Below the pieces are notes generated by a model that saw only the letters and a list, made by a program, of their open reading frames with translations, searched no databases and was not told the DNA's origin. This document shows positions 16,713 to 24,443 of a stretch of DNA of 64,000 bases, in pieces. Source of the stretch: Gp13-AA77 sp035946735 (GTDB lineage Bacteria; Acidobacteriota; Terriglobia; UBA7540); assembly GCA_035946735.1 (NCBI GenBank), contig DASYYZ010000006.1, forward strand, positions 1 to 64,000. Direction: 5' to 3'. Within the stretch, counting starts at the first letter, position 1; each line of letters opens with the position of its first letter. The translations under genes were made by a program, and so were the position numbers.

Positions 16713-18065
16713 GTGCCGTTGATGGGCATGCTTTACAGCCTTGTGGTCGCCTGTGCCGCAGTGCTCGCGGCGCCTTGGTACCTTCTGCGTTCGGGACTGC
16801 GCAGCTTCCCCAACGGTTACTGGAGCGAGCGCCTGGGCCGGGTTCCGGAATCGATTCGGGCGCCGGGGCGGACAGGCAGCATCTGGATCCATGCCGTATC
16901 GGTAGGCGAGACCCTGGCGATCGCAGGCCTCGCGGGAGAGATCGGTCAACGCTTTCGCGGCCATCCCATTTATCTGAGCCACGTCACGCCCGCGGGCCGT
17001 AGCGCCGGCGAAGGACGAATTCAGAATGTCGCAGGCCGATTCTTCCTGCCGGTTGACTTGAAGGCCTGCTTGAGACCCTTTTTTGAGCACCTGCGGCCGA
17101 AACTTCTGATCATTGCGGAAACCGAGCTTTGGCCGAACCTGCTGCGAGTCGCGCGCGAATACGGCACAAGAGTGGTGCTAGTGAACGCGCGTCTTTCCGA
17201 GCGCTCTTTTCGCGGATACGCACGATTCGGGTTCTTCTTCCGGGGTGTGGCACGCTCCACGGACTGGATATTTGCGCAAACGGATCAGGACGCTGAGCGC
17301 TTTCGGCGTCTCGGGGCTGCCAGGGTATCTGTCGCCGGCAATCTGAAGTTCGATGCCAGGCCACCGCAGCGCGGGGAACTCCCCCGCGCGATGCGCCCCG
17401 CGCTCGAGGGCTCGGGCCGCGGGCCGGTGTTGGTGGCGGGGAGTACGATGGCCGGGGAGGAGCGGCTGGTGTTGCGCGCCTGGGATGCGATCCGGTCGCG
17501 CTATCCTCAAGCGCTGTTGATTCTCGCGCCTCGCCATCCGCAGCGTTTCGAAGAGGTGGCGGATCTGCTCGCGGGCGACGGGCGGCGATTCTCCCGGCGC
17601 ACAAGCCTTGATCCCATGGATCTCGAGTCGCAGTTGACTGCGACCGACATCGTGCTGCTCAATACCATCGGGGAGCTGGCCGGTGTCTTCGAGTTGGCCG
17701 ATGTCGCGTTCGTGGGAGGATCGCTCGTACCTACCGGCGGACACAATCTGCTCGAACCTGCTTTCTGGGCCAAACCTGTGCTGTTCGGCCCGCACATGGA
17801 GAATTTCCGCGACATCGCCCAGCAATTTCTAGCCGTGGATGCCGCGATTCGGGTGACCGATCCCGAGTCATTTGCCGCTCGAGTGGTCGAGCTTTTCGGC
17901 GACGCTGAACTACGAAATCGTGTTGGGGAGCGCGCTCAACGCCTCGTGCAGAGCGGATCGGGCGCAACCCATCGGATCGTTGAGCGGCTCAGTGAATGGC
18001 TTACGGAGAGCATCCCTCTGGAAGTAGGAGAGGCAGCCGCACCGGTGGAGGACCGCGTTCGATGA
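16713..18065 (+). CDS. waaA: 3-deoxy-D-manno-octulosonic acid (Kdo) transferase
   Basis: A 450-residue GT30 enzyme that adds Kdo from CMP-Kdo to lipid IVA at the inner membrane. It has an N-terminal membrane anchor (YSLVVACAAVLAAPWYLL), then GSIWIHAVSVGE with the family's catalytic Glu, LIIAETELWPNLL and the C-terminal nucleotide-binding segment FVGGSLVPTGGHNLLEPAFW. GTG at 16713 or ATG at 16722 are both possible starts. Its stop overlaps the lpxK start in ATGA (18062-18065). The gene opens the lipid A/core operon. Confidence 0.93.
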   Translation: MPLMGMLYSLVVACAAVLAAPWYLLRSGLRSFPNGYWSERLGRVPESIRAPGRTGSIWIHAVSVGETLAIAGLAGEIGQRFRGHPIYLSHVTPAGRSAGEGRIQNVAGRFFLPVDLKACLRPFFEHLRPKLLIIAETELWPNLLRVAREYGTRVVLVNARLSERSFRGYARFGFFFRGVARSTDWIFAQTDQDAERFRRLGAARVSVAGNLKFDARPPQRGELPRAMRPALEGSGRGPVLVAGSTMAGEERLVLRAWDAIRSRYPQALLILAPRHPQRFEEVADLLAGDGRRFSRRTSLDPMDLESQLTATDIVLLNTIGELAGVFELADVAFVGGSLVPTGGHNLLEPAFWAKPVLFGPHMENFRDIAQQFLAVDAAIRVTDPESFAARVVELFGDAELRNRVGERAQRLVQSGSGATHRIVERLSEWLTESIPLEVGEAAAPVEDRVR

Positions 18066-19084
18066 GCTCAGCCGCGCAGCTTCTGGGCCAGCTTTATGGA
18101 CTGGGCTCCAGCTTTCGCGCTTCTGCATACCAGAAGGGCTGGCTTCCCAGGCGTCGTCTGGACCGGCCGGTAATCTCGGTGGGGAATCTCACCGCCGGAG
18201 GGACCGGCAAAACACCGCTCGTTCACTGGATCGTGGATTGCTTGCTCGGACGCGGCTTGCGTCCCGCGATTCTGATACGAGGGTACCGCCGCAAGCGCGG
18301 ACCCGACGCCATCGTGATCCCGCCGAAGCCCGATCGCACGCCCGAGCCTCGTCAAGTGGGTGACGAGGCGGCCTGGCTGGCGCGCGCTTTTCCGGAGGTT
18401 CCGATTGGCGTCAGCGCTGACCGCTACCGGACCGGACGGCTGCTGGAACAGAACTACGCCTTTGACGTGTTCGTGCTGGACGACGCCTTCCAGCATCTGG
18501 CTCTGGCGCGTGATCTCGACGTGGTGGCCATCGATACCACGAAGGGAATATCAGACGGTGAGATTCTGCCGGCAGGGCTACAGCGCGAGCCTTGTTCCGC
18601 GCTCATTCGCGCTGACGTTGCCGTAATTACCAGGACAGAGCTCGCTGACCCTTCGCCGCTCGAAGCGGAGCTTCGCCAACTCAACCCCAGGATTCGAGTG
18701 TTGCGCGCTCGAACACAACTGAAGCATCTGCTCGACCTTGGCGGCGGAAGCATCATGGCCCCGGACGCGTTGCTCGGCCGGCCGGTTCATGCCTTTTGCG
18801 GCATCGGTAATCCCGGGGCTTTTTTTCGTGATTTGCGGCTTTGGGGATTCGATGTGGCATCGGAAAGCGTTTTCCCCGATCATTACGTCTACCGCGATCT
18901 TAGATTTGCGGCCAATCGCGGGGCTGCGGCGTTGCTGACAACCGAAAAAGACGCCATGAATCTGGAGGGCGTGAACATCGCCGAGGCCGGAGCCCCGGTG
19001 GTGGCCTGCGCGGCGCGGCTCGATTTACAAAATCAAGATGCGGTGATATTGGAAGAGATGCTGCTCTCGAAGATCGGCCGCTGA
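18062..19084 (+). CDS. lpxK: tetraacyldisaccharide 4'-kinase
   Basis: 340 residues. LpxK phosphorylates the 4' position of the lipid A disaccharide at the inner membrane. An N-terminal hydrophobic stretch is followed by the Walker A GNLTAGGTGKTP (41-52), IRGYRRK, GDEAAWLARAFP and VFVLDDAFQHLAL, the LpxK signature with catalytic Asp and His. The ATG at 18062 overlaps the waaA stop by four bases; longer upstream frames are inside waaA. In E. coli LpxK precedes WaaA action in the pathway; here the gene order is reversed. Confidence 0.93.
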   Translation: MSSAAQLLGQLYGLGSSFRASAYQKGWLPRRRLDRPVISVGNLTAGGTGKTPLVHWIVDCLLGRGLRPAILIRGYRRKRGPDAIVIPPKPDRTPEPRQVGDEAAWLARAFPEVPIGVSADRYRTGRLLEQNYAFDVFVLDDAFQHLALARDLDVVAIDTTKGISDGEILPAGLQREPCSALIRADVAVITRTELADPSPLEAELRQLNPRIRVLRARTQLKHLLDLGGGSIMAPDALLGRPVHAFCGIGNPGAFFRDLRLWGFDVASESVFPDHYVYRDLRFAANRGAAALLTTEKDAMNLEGVNIAEAGAPVVACAARLDLQNQDAVILEEMLLSKIGR

Positions 19085-19153
19085 GCCACGTAGGGCCGGG
19101 GATTGCGCTGGCCAGGGCGTATTCAAGGGCGGCGTTACACAGGGACAACGCAA

Positions 19154-20242
19154 TTGATCAGCTACGGAGCGCAATTCGACGACCCCGCCAAGATCATGGT
19201 ACGCGCCACAAACTGGATCGGCGACGCCATCATGTCGCTCCCCGCGCTCGAGGCCTTACGCCGGCGTTTCCCCGGCAGCGAAATCGTGGTGGTGGCAAAG
19301 CCCTGGGTGGCGGAACTGTATTCAAACCATCCCGCCGATTTCCGGATCATCGTTTATGATCCGGAGGGCGAGCATCAGGGCCAGCGCGGCCTGAGGAAGC
19401 TAATCGACGAGTTGCATCGGGAGCAGTTCGGGGCTGCCATTCTACTTCAGCACGCTTTCCAGGCGGCCTGGATGGCCTGGCGCGCGCGCATTCCTGTGCG
19501 AATCGGATATCGGACGGACGGACGCGGGAGCCTGCTCACCGATGCGGTCAGGCTGCCGCCGCCTGGCTACGTAAGCCATGAGTCGTCAGGGTATCTGGAG
19601 TTGCTCTTTCGCGCTGGGCTCCTTCGCGAAAGGCCGGCTCCCGTTCGTGCGGCACGCCTGCCCGTTGCGAAGACCGAGCGGCGCTGGGCGGTCGAGGCGC
19701 TGAAGGCTCTCGGTCTAAGCGGTCCCCGTCATTTCGTGGGCCTCAATCCGGGAGCTTCGTTTGGACCTGCGAAGCGCTGGCCCGTTGAGCACTATGCTCA
19801 ATTGGGAGACCGGCTCGTGGGCGCTCTCGGCGCGGACGTGCTGGTTTTCGGGTCGAAGGCGGAGCGTCCATTGGCGGAGGCGGTGGCGCGCGCCATGCAG
19901 CACACGCCGGTAGTGCTGGCCGGCACCACCACGCTCCGCCAGTGGATGGCCCTCACCGAACGCTGTCGATTGGTGGTGGCGAATGACTCCGGACCTATGC
20001 ACGTCGCGGCCGCGGTAGGCGCGCCGGTCATCGCGGTCTTCGGCTCCACGAACGAGGAAGCCACCGGTCCGCTCGGGCCCTGGGCGCGCGTAGTGAAGCA
20101 TCCTGTGGAGTGCAGCCCGTGCGGGCTTCGTCAGTGTCCCATCGATTTCCGTTGTATGAACGAAATCAGCGTGGATGAGGTTCATCGCGCCGCGCTCGAG
20201 CTCGTGGCAGCATGTGAATCCGCCCACGAAGTGGGCGCCTGA
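19154..20242 (+). CDS. waaF: ADP-heptose:LPS heptosyltransferase II
   Basis: GT9 glycosyltransferase that adds the second heptose to the inner core. It starts with the family's VRATNWIGDAIMSLPAL and carries the donor-site segments GLNPGASFGPAKRW and LVVANDSGPMHVAAAVG. C-terminal Cys-rich line ECSPCGLRQCPIDFRCM is usual for WaaF relatives. The start is uncertain: TTG at 19154 has AGGGA eight bases upstream, TTG at 19103 gives 17 more residues, and ATG at 19197 begins at MVRATN. The next gene's frame overlaps its end only if a long start is used. Confidence 0.88.
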   Translation: MISYGAQFDDPAKIMVRATNWIGDAIMSLPALEALRRRFPGSEIVVVAKPWVAELYSNHPADFRIIVYDPEGEHQGQRGLRKLIDELHREQFGAAILLQHAFQAAWMAWRARIPVRIGYRTDGRGSLLTDAVRLPPPGYVSHESSGYLELLFRAGLLRERPAPVRAARLPVAKTERRWAVEALKALGLSGPRHFVGLNPGASFGPAKRWPVEHYAQLGDRLVGALGADVLVFGSKAERPLAEAVARAMQHTPVVLAGTTTLRQWMALTERCRLVVANDSGPMHVAAAVGAPVIAVFGSTNEEATGPLGPWARVVKHPVECSPCGLRQCPIDFRCMNEISVDEVHRAALELVAACESAHEVGA

Positions 20243-20288
20243 GCATGCAAGCCATCCCATCGCGCGCTTGTTAAAGACTGGTATTGAG

Positions 20289-21332
20289 ATGGCGCCGGCT
20301 GAAGACTTGATGAGACTCGACGCCTCGGACCGCGCTCGCCTCGGGCGCGTCATCGGAGCGGTGGCCGGCAAGCGCATAATCGTGCTCGGCGACCTTGTTG
20401 CCGACGAATTTGTGTACGGAGAGATCGCTCGAGTCTCGCGCGAGGCTCCGGTGCTGATCTTGAAGCAGCGGGAAAAGAAGATCGTTCCTGGGGGTGGCGC
20501 GAACGCAGCAAACAATCTCGTCGATCTTGGAGTGCAGCTTACCTTGCTGGGCGCAGCGGGTGAGGACGAGGCAGGCGAGGCTCTGCTCGGCTGCTTCCGT
20601 GCTAAAGGGGTCGAGGTCGATGGGGTGGCGAGGCCGAAGGACTATGGCACGCCGACCAAGTCACGCATTCTCGGCGCGGTTGGCCATGGCCGCCCGCAGC
20701 AAATCGTCCGCTTGGACCGGGAGCCCGCGGCTCCACTCGACGTCCGGGCACAGAGGCGTCTGATGGCGGCGGCTGAAGAACTCCTGAGCGAGGCCGATGC
20801 AGTGCTCGCCTCCGACTACGGCTACGGAGCCGTCAGTCCGCGCGCCTTGGGCAGGCTACGTCAAGGGCGCCAGATGCGCTCCGGCAATCGCCCGCCCATC
20901 ATGCTCGACTCGCGTTATCATCTGCGAGGCTACACGGGCCTGACGTCGGCAACGCCGAACGAGCAGGAGATGGAACAGGCCTTCGGAGTACACGTCGGCG
21001 ATCAGAGCGACCTGCTCGCTGATTTGGCCGCACAGGTAATCAAACGGCAGAGCTTTGAATCACTGCTTGTAACCCGCGGACGCCAGGGAATGGTGCTCTA
21101 CGAACGCGGTCGTGAGCCGCAGGTCTTGCGAATTTTTGGATCGGACCAGGTTGCCGACGTCACCGGAGCCGGCGACACCGTGATTGCCGTCTTCACTGCC
21201 GCCCTGGCGGCGCGAGCGAGTTTTTTGGATGCTGCGAGACTCGCCAACTGCGCGGGTGGGCTGGTGGTGATGAAGAGCGGCACGGCCACCGTGACCGCGG
21301 CGGAGCTGGCGGAGGCGATTCGAAACGCATGA
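20289..21332 (+). CDS. rfaE1: D-glycero-beta-D-manno-heptose-7-phosphate kinase
   Basis: 347 residues (ATG at 20289) of the PfkB/ribokinase fold, equivalent to the N-terminal half of E. coli HldE. Visible are the N-terminal VLGDLVADEFVYG, the GGGANAANNLVDLG glycine pair, and the C-terminal anion hole and base VADVTGAGDTV. It phosphorylates heptose-7-phosphate at C1 in ADP-heptose synthesis. The stop overlaps the rfaE2 start in ATGA, so kinase and nucleotidyltransferase are separate but coupled genes here. Confidence 0.9.
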   Translation: MAPAEDLMRLDASDRARLGRVIGAVAGKRIIVLGDLVADEFVYGEIARVSREAPVLILKQREKKIVPGGGANAANNLVDLGVQLTLLGAAGEDEAGEALLGCFRAKGVEVDGVARPKDYGTPTKSRILGAVGHGRPQQIVRLDREPAAPLDVRAQRRLMAAAEELLSEADAVLASDYGYGAVSPRALGRLRQGRQMRSGNRPPIMLDSRYHLRGYTGLTSATPNEQEMEQAFGVHVGDQSDLLADLAAQVIKRQSFESLLVTRGRQGMVLYERGREPQVLRIFGSDQVADVTGAGDTVIAVFTAALAARASFLDAARLANCAGGLVVMKSGTATVTAAELAEAIRNA

Positions 21333-21868
21333 ACGCCAATCAGCGGCGCGTGGGCACCGAAAGGATTGTGGCGCGACAGAGCCTGAAGGCTCTTGGCGAT
21401 CGCCTGAGGCGTGAAGGTCGCACGATCGCCTTTGCCAACGGTTGTTTCGACCTGCTGCACGCGGGTCACGTGCGGTATCTGGAGGCTGCGCGGGCCGAAG
21501 GCGACGTTCTGGTGGTGGGCGTCAACGGCGATGAAACGGTCCGCGCCCTTAAGGGTCCGGGGAGGCCGGTGCTACCCTCCGCCGCCCGCGCGGAGCTGGT
21601 GGCGGCGCTGGAGGCAGCGGACTATGTGGTGGTCTTCGAGGAGTTGACGGCACAAGCCGCGCTCGCCGAGCTGCGGCCTGACGTGCACTGCAAAGGCACC
21701 GACTACACGGAGGATAGTGTTCCCGAGCGCGAGCTAGTGCAGCGATTGGGCGGCGCGGTGCGAATTGTCGGCGACCCGAAGAATCATTCCACCCGGGAGA
21801 TGCTTGCCAGGATCGCCGCGGCAGATGCGGGCCAAAGGGATGCGAACGGAGGGCCGGATCGCGCCTAG
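21329..21868 (+). CDS. rfaE2: D-beta-D-heptose-1-phosphate adenylyltransferase
   Basis: 179-residue cytidylyltransferase-fold enzyme. It has GCFDLLHAGHVRYLEAA with the HxGH nucleotide site, VVGVNGDETVRALKGPGRPV and CKGTDYTEDSVPE. It corresponds to the C-terminal half of HldE and makes ADP-heptose from heptose 1-phosphate and ATP. It supplies the substrate for the WaaF and WaaC genes on either side. Four-base ATGA overlap with rfaE1. Confidence 0.92.
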   Translation: MNANQRRVGTERIVARQSLKALGDRLRREGRTIAFANGCFDLLHAGHVRYLEAARAEGDVLVVGVNGDETVRALKGPGRPVLPSAARAELVAALEAADYVVVFEELTAQAALAELRPDVHCKGTDYTEDSVPERELVQRLGGAVRIVGDPKNHSTREMLARIAAADAGQRDANGGPDRA

Positions 21869-21938
21869 AGACGCCGGCTTGCGGACGGACGCGATGGATG
21901 ATGCGCCTGGGCTCTCGATCCAAAACCCACGATAATGA

Positions 21939-23003
21939 ATGCTGAAAATTCTGGTGGTTCGGCTAAGTTCGATTGGCGACATCGTTCATACGCTTCCCGC
22001 GGTGGCTGCGCTCGGGCAAGCCCTTCCAGACGCCGGAATCGATTGGGTGGTTGAAAGCCGCTACGCGGAATTGTTGGAGGACAATCCGTTTATCAACCGG
22101 GTGATTGCGCTTGACACGCTCGGCTGGCGAAGACGTTGGCACTCGTTCGGAGCGTGGCGAGCGGCGGCGCGCAGCCTGGAGGAGATTCGCAGTTTGCGGC
22201 CCGATATCGCCATTGATTTTCAAGGGCTGATCAAGTCCGCCGCTGTCGCCCGGTTGAGCGGAGCCGCGAAACGAATCGGGTTTGGCGGTCGCTGGCTGCG
22301 TGAGGCGATGGCAGGCCGGCTCTACACTGAACAGGCTTCTGCTGCGGACAGTCGCCATGTTGTGGAAGAGAATCTTGCTCTTGTGCAGTGCTTGGGCGTG
22401 CGCCCGGTGGATCGAGAGCGCTGGCGATTTCCATTGCCCCGCTCGGCCGCAGCTGAGGATCGAGTCACCAAGCGGCTGGCCGCGCTGGGCGCGCGCGAGT
22501 TTGTCGTGATCAACCCAGGCGGCGGCTGGACGAGCAAGCGCTGGGCTCCGGCACAATATGCCGCCTTGGTTCGCGAACTCGCAGGCAGGCTTGAATATGA
22601 TGTTCTCGTGACCGGCTCGCCAGCCGAAGAAGCGATGATCGGCGCGATCCTGAAAGAGTCTCAACCGGCCCGATCGTTCTACTTTCCCTCAACCCTCATG
22701 GAGTTCATTGTCCTGATGCGGCGAGCGCGTCTCTTTGTGGGCGGCGATACCGGCCCTTTACATCTCGCGGCTGCGGCCGGCACGCCGATCGTTGCGATTT
22801 ACGGGCCGACCAGCCCGGCGCGAAACGGGCCGTTCGCGGCGGACGACATTACGGTCTGGAATGAAGACCTCTCGGGTGCAAATCGAGGGTATGCACATTG
22901 GGGCGGCGGCCGGGGAAACCGTCAGACCTACCTGGGGGGTGTTTCGGTGGAGAAGGTTCTGGATGCCGTCTCTAGGCGGCTTGCGGGCGGGTATGGAGCT
23001 TAG
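21939..23003 (+). CDS. waaC: ADP-heptose:LPS heptosyltransferase I
   Basis: 354-residue GT9 enzyme that adds the first heptose to Kdo. N-terminus MLKILVVRLSSIGDIVHTLP is typical of WaaC, as is the acceptor-side IDFQGLIKSA. The donor-binding part shows INPGGGWTSKRW and FVGGDTGPLHLAAAAG. Clean ATG start 70 bp after rfaE2. It ends 11 bp inside the methyltransferase gene. Confidence 0.92.
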   Translation: MLKILVVRLSSIGDIVHTLPAVAALGQALPDAGIDWVVESRYAELLEDNPFINRVIALDTLGWRRRWHSFGAWRAAARSLEEIRSLRPDIAIDFQGLIKSAAVARLSGAAKRIGFGGRWLREAMAGRLYTEQASAADSRHVVEENLALVQCLGVRPVDRERWRFPLPRSAAAEDRVTKRLAALGAREFVVINPGGGWTSKRWAPAQYAALVRELAGRLEYDVLVTGSPAEEAMIGAILKESQPARSFYFPSTLMEFIVLMRRARLFVGGDTGPLHLAAAAGTPIVAIYGPTSPARNGPFAADDITVWNEDLSGANRGYAHWGGGRGNRQTYLGGVSVEKVLDAVSRRLAGGYGA

Positions 23004-23568
23004 GCAGCGAGGCTACGCGGCGTGGGCGGCGCGGGCTCGCGTGCCGCTGGGGCTGGCCCTCAGCCTTACTTACCTGGTCCTGGCCCGGCCGACATTCAGG
23101 TTGCTGATCGTTGGAAGCGTAATCTCGCTGGGGGGAGTGGCGCTGCGAGCCTGGGCTGCGGGTTCGGTCGAGAAGGATGCAAGTTTGGCCACATCGGGTC
23201 CGTATGCGCTCACCCGAAATCCGCTTTACCTGGGCAGCACCTTGATCGGCGCGGGTTTCGCCGTCGCGGGAAGATCGCTGACTGTGGCGATGGCGTTCGT
23301 GGTACTGCTCATCTTGGTCTACGTACCGGTGATTCACCGCGAAGCGCAATTCCTGGAAGCCAAGTTCGGCGATTCATACCGGCGCTATGCCGGGCGCGTG
23401 CCTCTCTTCTTTCCGCGGCGCCTCGTGCCGCCTGCTTCCTCAGAACATTTCAGTTGGTCGCGCTACCGGACCAATCGTGAATACGAAGCCGCGTTGGGCT
23501 TCGTAGCAGGTCTGGCTCTGCTGACCGTGAAGATCATGCTGATGCGACGGCTGCTGGGCTTCCCTTGA
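22993..23568 (+). CDS. isoprenylcysteine/phospholipid methyltransferase-like membrane protein
   Basis: The ATG at 22993 overlaps the waaC stop by 11 bp and gives 191 residues. The protein has about four membrane helices. It carries the family signature GPYALTRNPLYLGSTLIGAG and the C-terminal REAQFLEAKFGDSYRRYAGR of the ICMT/PEMT superfamily, which binds S-adenosylmethionine at the membrane face. It may methylate a lipid head group or a lipid A part. Its place in the LPS operon is suggestive, but the substrate cannot be read from the sequence. Confidence 0.8.
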   Translation: MELRQRGYAAWAARARVPLGLALSLTYLVLARPTFRLLIVGSVISLGGVALRAWAAGSVEKDASLATSGPYALTRNPLYLGSTLIGAGFAVAGRSLTVAMAFVVLLILVYVPVIHREAQFLEAKFGDSYRRYAGRVPLFFPRRLVPPASSEHFSWSRYRTNREYEAALGFVAGLALLTVKIMLMRRLLGFP

Positions 23569-23594
23569 CAGTTCGGAGAGCGTCTAATGGAATC

Positions 23595-24443
23595 ATGCCC
23601 TTGCTCAAGCGCCTTGCATTGCGGTTCCCGGTGATTGCGGTCGCTTCCCTCGTGACGCTCAGCGCCGGTGAGTTCGCGGCGCCGCGTCCGTTTGCTCCCG
23701 GGGAGAGGTTGACCTACTCGATAACCTGGTCCGTATTTGAAGCCGGTGAAGTGGACGCGACCATTCAACAGAGTGCGGCAACGGCCGCAGATCGGGACGA
23801 AATCGTCACTACCGCACGTTCCCATGGATTCGTGTCGATGCTCTACGCTCTGAATGATACATTCAAGTCGCGACTGAATCCTGACACGATGTGTTCGTCT
23901 GGAATCTCAAAGCAAGTGGTCGAGGGCCGGCGGCGAAAGCAGACAGAAATCGTCTTCGATGCGTCGCGTCAGATGGCGGTTCTCGACGAGCATAATCTCG
24001 CAAAGCCTGGCGAACCACCCAAACATGGGGAGGAGCCGATCCCGCCCTGCGTGCAGGATGTAGTCTCCGCTTTTTATTTTCTCCGCAGCCAGCCGATGCG
24101 GGTAGGAGACCGCATCAAGGTGCCTGTGAATGATGGATCGAAGACCACGGAAGTGACCGCCGAAGTGCAGGCGCGCGAGCAGATCGACACTCCCTTGGGG
24201 CGGCGCTATGCTTTTCGGGTCGAGCCCACGGTCTTTGGCAGCCTCTTCAAGCGCAAAGGACGCATGCTGATCTGGTTCAGCGATGACGAGAGGCGTCTGC
24301 CTTTGCGGATCAAAGCCATGATTTCTGTAGGAACCATCACCGGCACGCTAAAGTCGGCTAGCGGCGTGGCCACCGTCGGGGCTGCTCGTGAAAGCGGTGC
24401 CGTTGGCCCGATCACGGCTTCGCCGCGGCCGCCCCGTCCGTGA
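23595..24443 (+). CDS. DUF3108 exported protein
   Basis: The ATG at 23595 gives a signal peptide (MPLLKRLALRFPVIAVASLV to about residue 25), followed by PFAPGERLTYSITWSVFEAGEV. This is the start of the beta-rich DUF3108 domain, whose lines YALNDTFKSRLNPDTM and GRMLIWFSDDERRLPLRIKA are also typical. A TTG at 23565 that overlaps the previous stop is an alternative start. DUF3108 proteins are periplasmic and often sit with cell-envelope genes, as here at the end of the LPS operon. Its last 32 bp overlap the convergent comEC gene. Confidence 0.8.
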   Translation: MPLLKRLALRFPVIAVASLVTLSAGEFAAPRPFAPGERLTYSITWSVFEAGEVDATIQQSAATAADRDEIVTTARSHGFVSMLYALNDTFKSRLNPDTMCSSGISKQVVEGRRRKQTEIVFDASRQMAVLDEHNLAKPGEPPKHGEEPIPPCVQDVVSAFYFLRSQPMRVGDRIKVPVNDGSKTTEVTAEVQAREQIDTPLGRRYAFRVEPTVFGSLFKRKGRMLIWFSDDERRLPLRIKAMISVGTITGTLKSASGVATVGAARESGAVGPITASPRPPRP